A DNA stretch of 64,000 nt from Albula goreensis (Eukaryota; Chordata; Actinopteri; Albuliformes; Albulidae): assembly GCA_022829145.1 (NCBI GenBank), contig CM040748.1, positions 5,721,501-5,785,500 on the forward strand, given 5' to 3'. The position numbers and the translations under genes were made by a program. Below the pieces are notes generated by a model that searched no databases, was not told the DNA's origin, and saw nothing but the letters and a program-made list of their open reading frames with translations. This document shows positions 12,792 through 26,459 of this stretch, one piece after another. Within the stretch, counting starts at the first letter, position 1; each line of letters opens with the position of its first letter.

Positions 12792-15700
12792 TCTCTCTCT
12801 CCATCTCTCCATCTCTCTCTCTCCTCACTGAGCACAATGCCTGGAGCTGGTGAAGGGAGAGTGCTGAGGGAGATGTGGCAGAAACACTCTCTTGATCATA
12901 TTTCATCAGGCAGTGTCAGCCCACACCGAGTCACGCATCTGGGGCACGGCGTCCATAGCCAGGAGACGTTCCCTTCATAAAGCTTTGCGAGGGAAACAGT
13001 CTATATGACAATAAATAAATAAAGCTTATTTGAACTAAAAAAGGAGGCCATTTTGATGCCTGTTGTTTTTGGGAGTGTCAGCTGTGCGCGTCTTATCTTT
13101 CAATTCTGTAGCTGGGGCAGAAACAGAATTCCTTTACAGAAGTCTCGGCTGTGGACGAAAACTTGGGTGTGATCCAGAGCTAAAGAGATAGCGACTAGAG
13201 ACAAGGCTTATAGTGTCAACTTGTTTTTCCCCCCATGCAGTTGCTGTCTATAGCAGCCATGAAGACGAAATGAGCCAAATAATGAACACTAGCGCCATCT
13301 GCTGTTTTGAATAATAAACAACAGGGGAAGGCAAAGAAACTGTATGCCCCGACCTCCATCTCAGTGATCTGTATTTTTAGTTTTTGTCACAGTCATGTCA
13401 TCAAAATGGCTCATTCACATCACTAATGTTCGTGAGCCTTCTTACAACAGGAGAAATAATCTTCTCTCAACACATGGAAAACATAATTTCCAGTGCCATC
13501 TGTGCTCACAAAAAATTTGCTGCGCTGCGCTGACTAAAAGCAAAAATGAAAAGCTTCCACTCTGGACAACGGCTGTCCTGAATCACACTGCATGCTTGGA
13601 CCTCAAAAATGCATTTTCAGCATTTCATTTTTCAAAGTGGACACAGCGACGGGCTTTTAACATATGACAGGGTTTTTTTTTTAACTGAGGGAAAAAGCCA
13701 TTGCAAACACGATGTGACAAATGCATTTAATGTGTTAATATTTCAGCATATTGGTAGAACAAGCATATGATGTAATATTGAAGCCAGTTATGTGCTTTAA
13801 CCAGAAGTACTGACAGGGCGCTGAACTGCAAACACCTGCAGCTATACTGATAACCTGCCTCATCCAGTAAAACTCTTTATGCTCTCCATAAAACACCTTA
13901 TAAGATGGATTACAAAAGCATGCTGTTGAATTGGTCTCTATTCTGTTAAATGTGGTCACCTCTTCAATACAGATGTTGCTCTAACAAGCAACACACACAC
14001 ACAAAACCAGTCTGGGGAGGAATTATTTAAAGATTCTTGTAGGATTGCTTTTGTGGAAAAAAATAGAGAAATTTGGAACTTTTGTGTGGGCCTGCCTGGT
14101 CACCGATAAATGCTGAGTGTGCGGCGATCTGGGCTGATGGCTCTGCAGTTTCTGTGGAGGGCTATGAGGGTGGATGGGATATGATTTCAGTTTTTCAGTG
14201 GATATCATGAGACAAGCTTGTTGTTCAAAAACATCACCCATAGGTGGGCTGGCCGCACGCCACGTGAACTAATGAACAACGGATTAGATGTCTGCTGATT
14301 GGCATCAACAACCCGTAGGGTATCACAGAGAGCGTGCGGATATGAATTCAGGGTACTGCGTATGATTCCTTGGGCTGTGTAGCTGTAGTTAATAACAGCA
14401 TGAGGCCTTAGCTAAGCCCTGACAATTTCACTTTCCCAACGGGTTGACAGAAAAAAGTGAGTCATTCTAACACCTGATCTGAATGAGAATCCCGAGTCCG
14501 AATCAAAAAGGTTCTTCATCCAGCGACGGGGGCGTTTCTAACCTGTCCTGCTCGATCAATAGTCATCTGCACAAAGGATAAACATGGCCTTCTGGAACAA
14601 ACACCCAACATTGCAGTCTTGGCATACAACTCCTGGGAAAAAAATATGGCAACAGGTAGACCGATGTTTGCTCTTCTGTGATGAAAGTTGATCAACTGGA
14701 GCTCAGCCTGCAAACCGCAAGGGAGCCCCGATTGTCCTTGGCGAAGCGGGGTGATAACAGAAGCTTCGGCATTCCCCATCTAATGCTATTACCGATTCTC
14801 CCCCTCCTTCATCCCGGGCTAGCTTTATATCTATGAGTGAGGATGAAGTACTGGGAACTGGCTGTGAGTCATTCGCTTCCCCGCTACAAATTGGGTCATT
14901 GGTTGAGTCTCTGGAGTGAAGTAATAGCCACAAATACGCAGCGGTGACTGTGAAGACTCCCGCCGTAATGAAACTGGCGCAGTGCTTCAACACCGTCGCG
15001 TAACAGCCTTACAACAAAATTAATAATGGAGCCATACACAGATCCGTGAAGATGCACTATCCCTTCCTGGCAGACTAATATTTTTCCTTACGCTGTGGCG
15101 CATCTTGACTGGCTGGGGGAGGGGGCGGTTTGGGGGGGGGGGGGCGTGGTGTGGAGACTCTGCAGGCAGGACACTCTGTGAGTGATGGGCCCTCTAACAC
15201 GCCCATCCATCATTCTTTAATCAGCTGAGTACCCCTCGATCTCCACGCCTTATCCCTGATCCACAAGGAAACTTTAACGCGGTCTGCATAACCTACCGAT
15301 TTAAACCAACCCATTATTTGAAATGACAAATTACATAGTCAGGTGGCTAATCTGTGACGTTTAAACAAACAGTAGGTTGAGCTTCTAAATTGTTTTTTTT
15401 TTTTTTTTCAAGGTAAAGATTTTAATACCCACCGCTCTATAATCTCTAATTAATCAGGGGCCTTTGTCTTTGAAGTAGCAGAATGACTGCTGAATCAATT
15501 AAATGTTTGCACCATCTGAGGTTTGCACTATTATTCACAAAAATAAAGTACAGTTTGACAGCATTACTTTGTTAATTCACTCACTTATAGCCATAGCTCA
15601 AGGTCAATTCAGTTTAGTGGGGAAATTGAATTCAGTATGAACAAACAAAATTAATTCTGACACAAAACTCTTCCTCATGATCATTCCTGAGGGGGGGAAC

Positions 15701-18700
15701 CATGATGAAAATGAATGTTTTAATTAATGTTTCCCAGTGCCATCCTATGTGTTCAATGGTTCTGCGTTTCAAGGTGCATGACATGCTTTTATCATGTATG
15801 TGTATGTGTGTTTTTTCTGCCACACAGACTGAGCGCATACAGAGGAGGCTCACCTGTCCTGCAGGGCCTTCTGCAGGCTTTTACAGGCGACCAGGCTCCC
15901 GCCCATGAACATGTGACACATGATGACATCACGGCAGCTGTCCATGAATGACATCACGGCGTCTGCCTGGAAGGTGCCGTTGCGGGATATGATGCAGACG
16001 CGGCGCAGGGCGCTGCACTGACTCAGGGCCTGGAAAGAAGCGAGCGTTGGCGCTGAAGTAGGGCTGCTCCAGTCTGGGGGGGGGGGAGGGGGCAGAGATA
16101 TCAGCAGGTTAGTTACTCTCTCCCCCATCATTGCTGGTGAATCAGTAAAGACCATGACAGTCAAAAAATATATATATATTCCTCTTCAATGTGAAAGGTC
16201 TTGACTTCTGTAATCTCACATGTGACACAACATGTATGCTGCATTTATGTGAAATGATTATAGGTTCATGAAACTGACTGTTAAGCAATCAGTTCTGTAC
16301 AACTTAAAACTTGTCTTCAATATGCAGAGGGTGAAGAAATAGGGTATTCCTAATTTTCTCCATTACTTTGTGTGAAATGAAATTTTAACACTTCATAGGC
16401 ATACAGTCCAAATGTAACACTGCATAGGCATACACAAATTATGGCCAGTTGTAGTTGTTCTGTTTGCTTGGAAATACATGTAATAAATGGCTGGGCCTAC
16501 CAATGAATTATACATGAGTGTTCATTGCACCTTGTGACCCCTTTCAAGTATGGAAGAGCTTGCTGGTCGTGTCAATTCTACAGAAGGAAAGCTATGCCCT
16601 CTGGTGGACAATCATATAAATGTTCTGAGCATTTTCAAAAGGAATTCTACATAACAGTGAGATAATATCAATATGCAATATAACAAATGTTAGTATAATA
16701 TTTATATTAAAAGTGTATGGCCGATACACAGAAGTTAAGTAGGAATCCTCCTACTCTAAGTGGTGAGACCACTCCCTTCGAAATGAAAATGAGGACATGA
16801 AATGCACTATACCATTTGGTACTAATGATGACTGAAGGTTGATGCTTGCAAGTGGTATTGATGCTTTGCTGACATTAAGTATCTCAAATGGATCTAATGT
16901 GAACAGGTCTTTAAACCAAACAAAATTTCAGTTCAGTGGAACAATATTAAAAACAAAACACATGCATGCTGTCTTATAAGTCTTTCCAGGGAAAGCACAG
17001 TATACTGCATCTTGCTCAGTTAATCCTTTTAACCATCGGGAATATCCACCTGATTTAAATTCGGATGATGATCTCATTGACGTGTCATCCTAAACTATTA
17101 GCAAAACACAAAGAGCCTGGCAGTCTCTCCATTTTGGCAAGTGGTGGAGATGAACCTAAAATGAAGGCTGAGATAGAGGATCTTCAGTCATCACTGCAGT
17201 GTCTTCTGGAGTTATACCTGTTCACATTACCATTGTTCTTGTATCATGGAGGTTCTACTCTGTGGTTGCATATTATATATTATATACAAAATTATGGAGA
17301 CACCAAATGAAAAGGGACTTGCTTACTTGACAGTGAGGGACACGTCTTGCCAATTGTAAATGAGAATGGCATGACAGAGCGTTCACTTGAGCCTACCTGA
17401 GGTCTTTGAGCTGCCTACAGTGAGGGAGCGCTTCGATGAGGGCTGGCATGTAGGTGATGTTCTTCAGCAATCCCAGGTTGGCCAGCGAGAGCACCTGCAG
17501 GTCTCTGCACTTCATGGCCACCTGCAGCAGGCCCGTCCCCTTGAGAACGCCCGGCAGCTGCGCTAGGGTGAGCCTGCGCAGGAAGGCTAGGCCGCCGAGC
17601 GCCGCTACCTCCGAGTCCCCGATCTGCCCCGCCCAGCTGCAGGCCGCCTGCTCCTTCCGGATGGCGGGCTCGTTCCGGGGCATGGCGGAGGAGAAGTTGG
17701 ACCCCGTCAGCTCCAGCTCCTCCAGGAATGGGTTGCCCTTGAGCAGCGCCCTGAAGCTGGTGCTGGACACGCCGTCCCTCTGCTCGGAGCCCGCCTTGTA
17801 CGTCTGCAGGCCGACACGGCTGGTCCTCTTCAGCCCCAGCAGGAGAGGGCTGGAGAGGGGCTGCACACTGCCCCGCGCCACGTGGTCCGCGTTCTTTATG
17901 CCATCGGAAGCCGCACACACGGGCAGCGCGAGGGACCGCAGGCTCTTGAGTTTAGCCAGGATGGTGCAGAGGTGCTCCTCCGAGCCCGGGGTGCTGTGGT
18001 GGTGCGCTGCCGACAGGTTCAAGCGTTTGAGGTTAGGACAGGCGCTCACCAGGGCTTCCATCACATGGCAGTCTATGTCCTCCTGAAAGCTGCCACTCAG
18101 ATTCAGGTTCACCAGGTGCCTGGAGTCCTTCACACCGTTCAGCACGCTCTGGATGACCTGGTTCCCAAAACTCGGACAGCGGCTGAAGTTCAAGTGGGAT
18201 GGTACGCTGTGCTTGAGGACGTGCTGGAGGGCCGACTTGTCCACCCACGTCTTGGGCAGCTGGAGGGCCTCCAGGGCCCCGTTTAAGGCCATGCCGTCCA
18301 GGAAGCTTCGGGCTGCCGGCCAGCTGCTGTTTCCAGGGATCGATATAACAAAACACGCAGGTGCTCCGGAACGCGAACGCTGAAAACGGCCAGGTACAGG
18401 TTCATGAGAGTCTGGTTGACGTCGCCAGGAGCCAGCCTGGCGTAAAACACCTGCAGGCTCTGGTAATGCAGGATGCTGCTCTGTCCCACCATCAGCTGGC
18501 AGCAGACGGTTGCCCCTTCCCTGGTGACGTCATAGATTTCAAAATACAGCAGCAGTTTCTCCAGGTTGGTGCAGCAGGGCACCACCCCATACGATGGGGT
18601 GTAAAGTGTCTGCTTGAGCTCGCTGACTCGGCTCAGGGTGGCCTTGCTCTCGCTGCTCAGCTGGTTAGAATCGAAGCCAGCGTTAATGTCAATGGCCAAG

Positions 18701-21372
18701 GATCGCAGGCCCTGGAGCGAGGACAGGATCTTGGAGAGGCGCACGGACGTCAGCCGACAGCCTGTGAGGTCCAGCTTGACTAGGCCCTTGCACCTGGTCA
18801 GTTGGTCAATGGTGCTACCAGACAGCCAATAGCAGCCGCTCATACTGAGAGTCTGAATCTCATTGGCCAGCTCTTTCACCACTTGCTTAACTGCATCATC
18901 ACTTGCCTGAGAGAGATTTTTTTTTTTTTTTAAATCACCATTTCACATTGTGAAGCAATAAAGCCTAATGGATTTTTAATGTTTTCATAAAACATGTTAT
19001 GACTTGATTGCTTTAAGTAAGACAGAAAAAATATGCTACTGCACCACAATCAATTTCAAAACCCAATATGCAATCTCTACTGGAAACAAATATTTCTAAT
19101 AGCCATTCAGGAGGCAATCAGTATATTTTAAATTTCCCAAACCACAGCTTTTAAACATACTTCCCAAATGTGTGGCAAAAGCCATTTCCTTCTCACTTAC
19201 CAAATATTCTTTGGAGAGTCGAACATTGTTGGTGAGACTCTTGTCCAAAGTTAATGTCTTCAGTTTTTTGCTGACTCGCCCCACGCTGAGGACCAAGTCG
19301 TGACTGGGGACGTGCGTCAGAATATTCAGCAAGATCTCATCGGAGAACCCCGAAATACTGATGCCACTCTGTTCCATACAGTCTAAACTGAACCGCGCCT
19401 GAAGAGGGAAAAACACCAAACACAAAATAATATAACATCAACACGGCAGTCATGAACACAGCAAAACAAGGATGCACTTATATATAAAAAAGAGATCCAT
19501 CTTCAGAATGTCACAAGCCCTTTAATGTTTAAATAATCTTTAACGAAATCTAAATTTTATTTATTTATTTTTTAATAAAACCACAGATTAAAAATGTGTT
19601 TGTAAGTGGATCAATCCCCATTCAGAGAATGTACACATTTACTCTCAGTAAAGAGCACAGCCATGCCTCACATCATTTCTGAAACAGCATTAGAAATTTT
19701 AAATTTAAAAATTCAAACTTATTCCAATGCAACTGTCAAAACCAACAATGACAATCAGACAGTAGAGACCTAACATACAGTACAATGAAAAACAATTTTA
19801 CAGTACCTTTTTCCAGAGGTCTTTAGGAATTTCTTTTACTCGTGGCATGATTCACCTTCACAACTTCTTTTCTGACAACTTTACTTTTATTTATTTTAAG
19901 GACCAAAATGAGTTATATATACATTAAGCAGTGCTGACCGAAATCATACTAATTGTTTACCATTAGTTTAACAACCGCTGAGTTGTTTTTTTTTTTTTTT
20001 TTTTTTGGTTTTTTTGGGAGGTGGGCAGCGGTATAAATTTTCCACACTTTAAGATTGCATGTTTGTTCCCTGAAACTTCCTCTACACACTACAACTCACA
20101 GAAAGATCTGATTGAATTCAGTGTTAACAGGGCACAAAACTGCGTAAAATCAGAAAGGGAGCACATACATTCTATGGTATAGTACCCTCCCTCCATTCAT
20201 ATATCACCAGTTTATAGAATGGGCTACTTCGTTACTCTCCTGAGTATGCCACATTCATTAAGGCAGCAGATAAGAATATAGCTTGGCATGTACGTGAATA
20301 TACCTCTACAAAGCATGCTGCCCAAGCACTTGGGTCGTCTAACTTCAGATGTAACCATTATGTTTTGCTGTTATTTGAGTTAGAATGTTCAATGAACGTC
20401 AGTATTCACCTGTGATTTAGAAATTACATATGATAATGAATGGATTATTTGTTTACATGCGACAATGCGGGTGGGCGTACATAAAATTGATCATATTCAT
20501 TTTAGCTATCTGGGCTAATATGAAAACATAACGACTGTAATAGGCAATCCGCTGAATATAGATGTATAGTATGATCATCCACGATTACATACTGTGTTCA
20601 CAGCTCAGAAGAAGGTTAAAGAAATAACGTGTTCCCACAAATTACGTTACTGATTTGGATTTAGCCAAGTTAGCTGGTATTACTTTAATACTGGCGTGTT
20701 AATACAGCACTGATATAACGTTGACTACCTATACAATTTCAATCGAGGCTTTGCATTGTTATTTCTAACATAGGCGTTAGTCTTACAGGGGATTCAGGGG
20801 AATGTTATCGGTAGATAGGTAACATACAAATGCTTATAAAATTGACAGAAGGTATAAAGCGAGCTAGCCATCCACCGTTAGCAATAGTGATACAGTTTGC
20901 TCTTATGACTTATGCTATGTTGATAGCTGTCAATACCATTGCTTCCAGCTACACCATTACTTCAAGGGTATCTTGACAGAGATCAACAACACAACAAACA
21001 AACCACTTATCAATCAATGTTACCTAGCGCTCCGCCGGATAACCAAACGATCAGTCAGTTTACCTAGACTGCTAGCATAGTTCGCTAGCTTGCTATCGAT
21101 GTTATGCTAATACTGCTGCTAACTACCCAGGTTGGGTGGATTGTCTGTTAACTAACATGACAAGGGTGTAGCCGAGTTAGCTTCACTGAGTTAAACTAGT
21201 CGTTGCGATTGATACTGTTGGGATCATCTATTAGTAAGTGGCACACTATTATTTCCATAGTCGGATCACTCACAGTAGAATGAAATGGTACAGCAATGCT
21301 CGGTCCTGAGCAGTGGACGATGTGCAAATGGACTATTCAAACTTAACGTACCTCCGTATTTTGATTATCCAT
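4408..21372 (-). CDS. fbxl18: F-box and leucine-rich repeat protein 18 (five coding exons, two apparent frameshifts)
   Basis: Substrate-recognition subunit of an SKP1-CUL1-F-box ubiquitin ligase; the F-box binds SKP1 and the leucine-rich repeats choose the target. Coding exons on the minus strand are 21372-21352, 19398-19201, 18906-17397, 16073-15854 and 4564-4408, all with GT-AG borders and consistent phases. They sum to 2106 nt, about 701 residues, close to the roughly 718 I remember for human FBXL18. The F-box (motif [19 protein letters not shown]) lies near residues 23-65. LRR-like segments follow ([45 protein letters not shown]), and the C-terminus is [20 protein letters not shown]. These segments match my memory of the vertebrate protein closely. 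Two single-base indels break the frame (18350-18353 and 16034-16036); they cancel in total length but not in reading frame. Identity is secure. Whether the allele is intact depends on whether the indels are assembly errors. The start in the first small exon is less certain. Confidence 0.93.
4575..4820. repeat. imperfect (AG)n tract beside the fbxl18 last-exon acceptor
   Basis: About 245 bases of almost pure purine on the + strand (AG with GGGA and AAG interruptions). Read in the fbxl18 direction it is a long (CT)n tract ending about ten bases before the last-exon acceptor at 4565-4566. It therefore forms or extends the polypyrimidine tract. Confidence 0.93.
9487..9550. repeat. (GGGAGA)n purine tract
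   Basis: Imperfect GGAGAGA units covering about 64 bases on the + strand, just before the large CA repeat. Confidence 0.85.
9643..9962. repeat. large interrupted (CA)n microsatellite
   Basis: Roughly 320 bases dominated by CA on the + strand, with CT, TG and AACAG interruptions. The last 80 or so bases are nearly pure CA. Such tracts are long for a single locus and are common in fish. Confidence 0.95.
12402..12826. repeat. large (CT)n tract with a (CA)n insert
   Basis: About 425 bases of CT-rich simple sequence with CCATCT and CTGT interruptions and a short CA block at 12647-12667. Confidence 0.95.
15854..16073 (-). CDS. fbxl18: fbxl18 coding exon 4 (one-base frameshift)
   Basis: This exon is 220 nt. 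Its acceptor lies directly after a run of C on the coding strand and its donor is ACAG/GTGAGC. Codons run [12 protein letters not shown] in the frame set by exon 3. The conserved continuation [20 protein letters not shown] needs the next frame. One extra base sits in the AAA run at 16034-16036 (TTT on the coding strand). Without it the exon joins exons 3 and 5 in phase. Confidence 0.87.
16074..17396 (-). other. fbxl18: fbxl18 intron 3
   Basis: This 1.3-kb intron begins GTAGGC and ends in a C-run followed by AG (16074-16092 on the + strand reads as a G-run). It contains no exon-like sequence. The A/T-rich middle is ordinary intron. Confidence 0.8.
17397..18906 (-). CDS. fbxl18: fbxl18 coding exon 3 (LRR core, one-base frameshift)
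   Basis: This very large exon (1510 nt) carries most of the leucine-rich repeats. Its acceptor is ctctctcag and its donor is CAG/GTAGGC (phase 2). From the start to about 18355 it reads in one frame, through [20 protein letters not shown] and [12 protein letters not shown]. From about 18350 downward the recognisable protein continues in another frame, as [10 protein letters not shown] and later [19 protein letters not shown]. One base is missing at the A4 run (T4 on the coding strand) at 18350-18353. As written, the first frame stops at 18283-18285. The rest of the exon matches vertebrate FBXL18 without another break. Confidence 0.9.
19201..19398 (-). CDS. fbxl18: fbxl18 coding exon 2 (F-box)
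   Basis: This exon is 198 nt (66 codons), phase 0 at both ends, with acceptor ttccctcttcag and donor GTAAGTGA. It encodes the F-box: [19 protein letters not shown] followed by a helix ending in the conserved LDKSL. The junction to exon 3 reads KEYL/ASDD, aligning with KDYQ/ASED in the human protein as I remember it. Confidence 0.93.
19399..21351 (-). other. fbxl18: fbxl18 intron 1
   Basis: About 1.95 kb of AT-rich intron with a T-run at 19986-20006. It contains the possible alternative first exon at 19807-19848. Nothing else recognisable. Confidence 0.6.
19807..19848 (-). CDS. possible alternative fbxl18 first exon or Tc1-like relic
   Basis: ATG at 19848 opens 14 codons, [14 protein letters not shown], ending exactly at a GTACTG donor in phase 0. 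It could therefore splice to exon 2 as ...WKK/ARFSLD. In-frame stops lie just upstream, so it can only be a first exon. The peptide resembles the start of Tc1-family transposases (a basic M-x-K/R-x-KEI-x-KD-L-x-KK pattern). It may be an exonised transposon fragment or a chance match. Weakly supported either way. Confidence 0.3.
21352..21372 (-). CDS. fbxl18: fbxl18 coding exon 1 (MDNQNTE)
   Basis: ATG at 21372-21370 gives seven codons and ends exactly at a GTACGT donor, phase 0, which matches the phase-0 start of the next exon at 19398. Promoter-like ETS and YY1 motifs lie just upstream (21499-21559). This start is inferred from splice phase and context, because the short N-terminus is not conserved enough to recognise. 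A rival first exon is at 19807-19848. Confidence 0.6.
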
Positions 21373-21489
21373 GTTCACTTCTGGCGTCCTCTTTCTGCAC
21401 GTATGCATATCTATGTCTTGGTTGTGTTATTTAGTAACCTTATTTGAGACATTTAAAATCTTGTATTTGCGCCTCATTCCATCAGCTGT

Positions 21490-21560
21490 TGTAATCCACC
21501 GGAACAGGATTTAACGTACTTCCGGATCAGACCATGCATACTGTAGCAAATTCCGCCATG
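21490..21560 (-). promoter_or_regulatory. fbxl18: probable fbxl18 promoter (ETS and YY1 motifs)
   Basis: Within 200 bases upstream of the first ATG there are two ETS cores, CCGGAA at 21499-21504 and TTCCGG at 21520-21525. A YY1-like ACCATGGCGGAA lies at about 21550-21561 on the minus strand. There is no TATA box. These motifs are typical of housekeeping promoters. The YY1-like ATG also opens a ten-codon upstream reading frame (MAEFATVCMV). Confidence 0.45.
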
Positions 21561-21635
21561 GTGAGGTATTGCGTTTGGCCTATGTGCGTTTCACATATCC
21601 AATATTTTATACACTCAGATGAGTGAACAGTACAT

Positions 21636-22223
21636 TCATTTGGTCATCCTTAAATTCATAGAGTGGGAGCTTACACCATTCAATTTTCTTACTGTGTGGC
21701 CATCCAAATTGTCCTTTAAATGAATACATTTTGCTTTTGTCACAGTACTCAAAAACCCTGTGATATTCTGTACAAGTGCATTAATGAATTGTGATATCCC
21801 TAACTTATTCCGCTGTGCAGATGTCTTGTAGCACACCACATACATCACACTCCTTTGGGTTGTGCTGTGGTACACAGTATTACCGTTAGTCTGATTGAAG
21901 GCAGCCACCACTTTTCTCCAAGGAGAGGCAATTCAGGTTTGAGAGCATAAAGCAGGTCCCAGGTGAAAGAGCAGTGCATCTACTATGTGTGAACTTTTGC
22001 AAATACCTACTTGCTTTTCAGTTGGAGTGCAGGTAATAATTACAAATGGAGTCTAGAAAAACTGGGCAAAAACATTCCTTCAGGCCCCATGCACTTGAGT
22101 GTATGCTAGTGAGGACTTACACCCATCACTATTCTGGGATTGAGTGAGTGAAACCTTTAGAAAATCTAAGTATGTGCAGTCTGGCCTACAGCAGACAACC
22201 TCATATAGAACGTTTTTGTCCAT
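21636..22223 (-). CDS. unrecognised two-exon coding candidate between actb and fbxl18
   Basis: I do not recognise this protein. Exon A opens at ATG 22223 (G at -3 and G at +4) and runs to 22121, where GGT/GTAAGT is a strong donor. Exon B runs 21910-21636 after an AG acceptor and joins in frame as ...NSDG/LVAAFNQTNG..., ending at TGA for about 125 residues. Codon use looks coding, with motifs such as YEVVCCRPDCTYLDFL and RSVMYVVCYKTSAQRNK. There is no signal peptide or membrane segment. A good acceptor at 22243-22242 (ctcacctcctaaaacag) allows a longer upstream part, but upstream lies the actb 3' UTR. It could be a small novel gene, the tail of a decayed gene, or chance. Confidence 0.3.
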
Positions 22224-22299
22224 AACCACATTCACATGTTGCTGTTTTAGGAGGTGAGAGAATATAACATTTGAAATTATAGGAAACACACAGGATTAG

Positions 22300-22866
22300 C
22301 ATGTCTTAAACATGTGCACTTTATTGGATTTGTATTAGTCAGTGTACAGGTAGGCCCCACCATACGACTGGCACTGCCACTTTCCATACGGCTTATTACA
22401 TATGCCTGGGGGGGAGGGGGAGGGGAGGGGGATGTAAACCTTTATCTGTTTGTATAAAGGTAAAGCTTTTGCATAACAAAACAAAACCAGACCAAGAATT
22501 TAAGGCTGAAAGTACAAAAACCAGACATTGTTTTCGGTTACATAACTTACATATAAGCAATACTACAACAAGGTTTTTTTTATGTGCTCCCACCTACTGG
22601 GCAGCCTTCATAGAGGCAAATAAGTTGTGAACAATGCATTTAACATTAAACATTTGGAATGACTAGAAAATAAAAATGTACATTTTAAGTCCAGATGCAT
22701 TGTAGACCTTCGGGGATGCTTATTTGCCAAAAAACATTGCCGTCACCTTCACCGTTCCAGTTTTTAAATCCTGAGTCAAGCGCCAAAAATAACAAAAGCC
22801 ATGCCAATTTGTCGTTTCTGGTATTCTCTGCGCAGTAAGTCGGCGTGTGAAGTGGTAACAGTCTGT
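22300..22866 (-). other. actb: actb 3' UTR
   Basis: About 565 bases from the stop to a poly(A) signal AATAAA at 22325-22320, which is followed by GTGCACATG and a TGTGTGTTT element. The transcript carries a C-rich patch at 22407-22434. No earlier AATAAA lies in this orientation. Confidence 0.8.
22320..22325 (-). terminator. actb: actb polyadenylation signal
   Basis: Canonical AATAAA on the minus strand with a GT-rich downstream element. Cleavage is expected near 22300-22310. Confidence 0.8.
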
Positions 22867-26279
<3,413 letters not shown>

Positions 26280-26360
26280 CTTGGGTGTGGGGGTTTAGCG
26301 GCTTTAGGAGAAAGTAACACACAGTTTCCCGCACTAGCTGCGTTTGGAGGAGCTCAAAGT
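26280..26360 (-). other. actb: actb non-coding exon 1
   Basis: About 81 nt from the predicted start, 26 or so bases below the TATA box, to a CCCAAG/GTAAGAA donor. It is pure 5' UTR, rich in C and A near its end. The exact start is estimated from TATA spacing. Confidence 0.75.
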
Positions 26361-26385
26361 GAGGCGATTGGTGCTGGGCGCAGTG

Positions 26386-26455
26386 TTTTATCCTCAGTCA
26401 GATGCCCGGCTCGAGCCATAAAAGGTAAACTTTCGGAACTAGGCATTCTGATTGG
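26386..26455 (-). promoter_or_regulatory. actb: actb core promoter: CCAAT, CArG, TATA
   Basis: Read on the minus strand, CCAAT lies at 26455-26451, the CArG box CCTTTTATGG at 26425-26416 and the TATA box ATAAAA at 26391-26386. These are roughly 93, 60 and 28 bases above the predicted start. The same order and spacing are known from chicken and mammalian beta-actin promoters, which respond to serum through SRF. Confidence 0.88.
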
Positions 26456-26459
26456 TCTG

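Larger units (their letters stand above)
4565..15853 (-). other. fbxl18: fbxl18 intron 4 (11.3 kb)
   Basis: No exon is recognisable inside. It holds long simple repeats (4575-4820, 9487-9550, 9643-9962, 12402-12826) and several poly-G or poly-T runs, for example 15125-15144 and 15390-15408. Repeat-free stretches with TAATTA-type homeodomain cores lie near 6060-6330, 7360-7440, 10530-10660 and 15410-15560. These look more like regulatory DNA than decayed transposons, but conservation cannot be tested here. Confidence 0.6.

Noticed and set aside
12290..12906. Arg-Glu repeat frames on the minus strand
   Set aside because: Translation of the (CT)n tract.
14703..14993. Minus-strand frame with a membrane-anchor-like segment ([19 protein letters not shown])
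   Set aside because: It has no ATG (it starts at GTG), no splice context and no recognised family. It lies in the fbxl18 intron.
17454..18286. Long plus-strand frames (up to 210 codons)
   Set aside because: Antisense shadows of fbxl18 exon 3, whose sense frame matches the known protein.
21541..21575. ATG followed by GTGAGG on the plus strand as a divergent first exon
   Set aside because: It is the reverse of the YY1-like motif. No downstream plus-strand exon was found.
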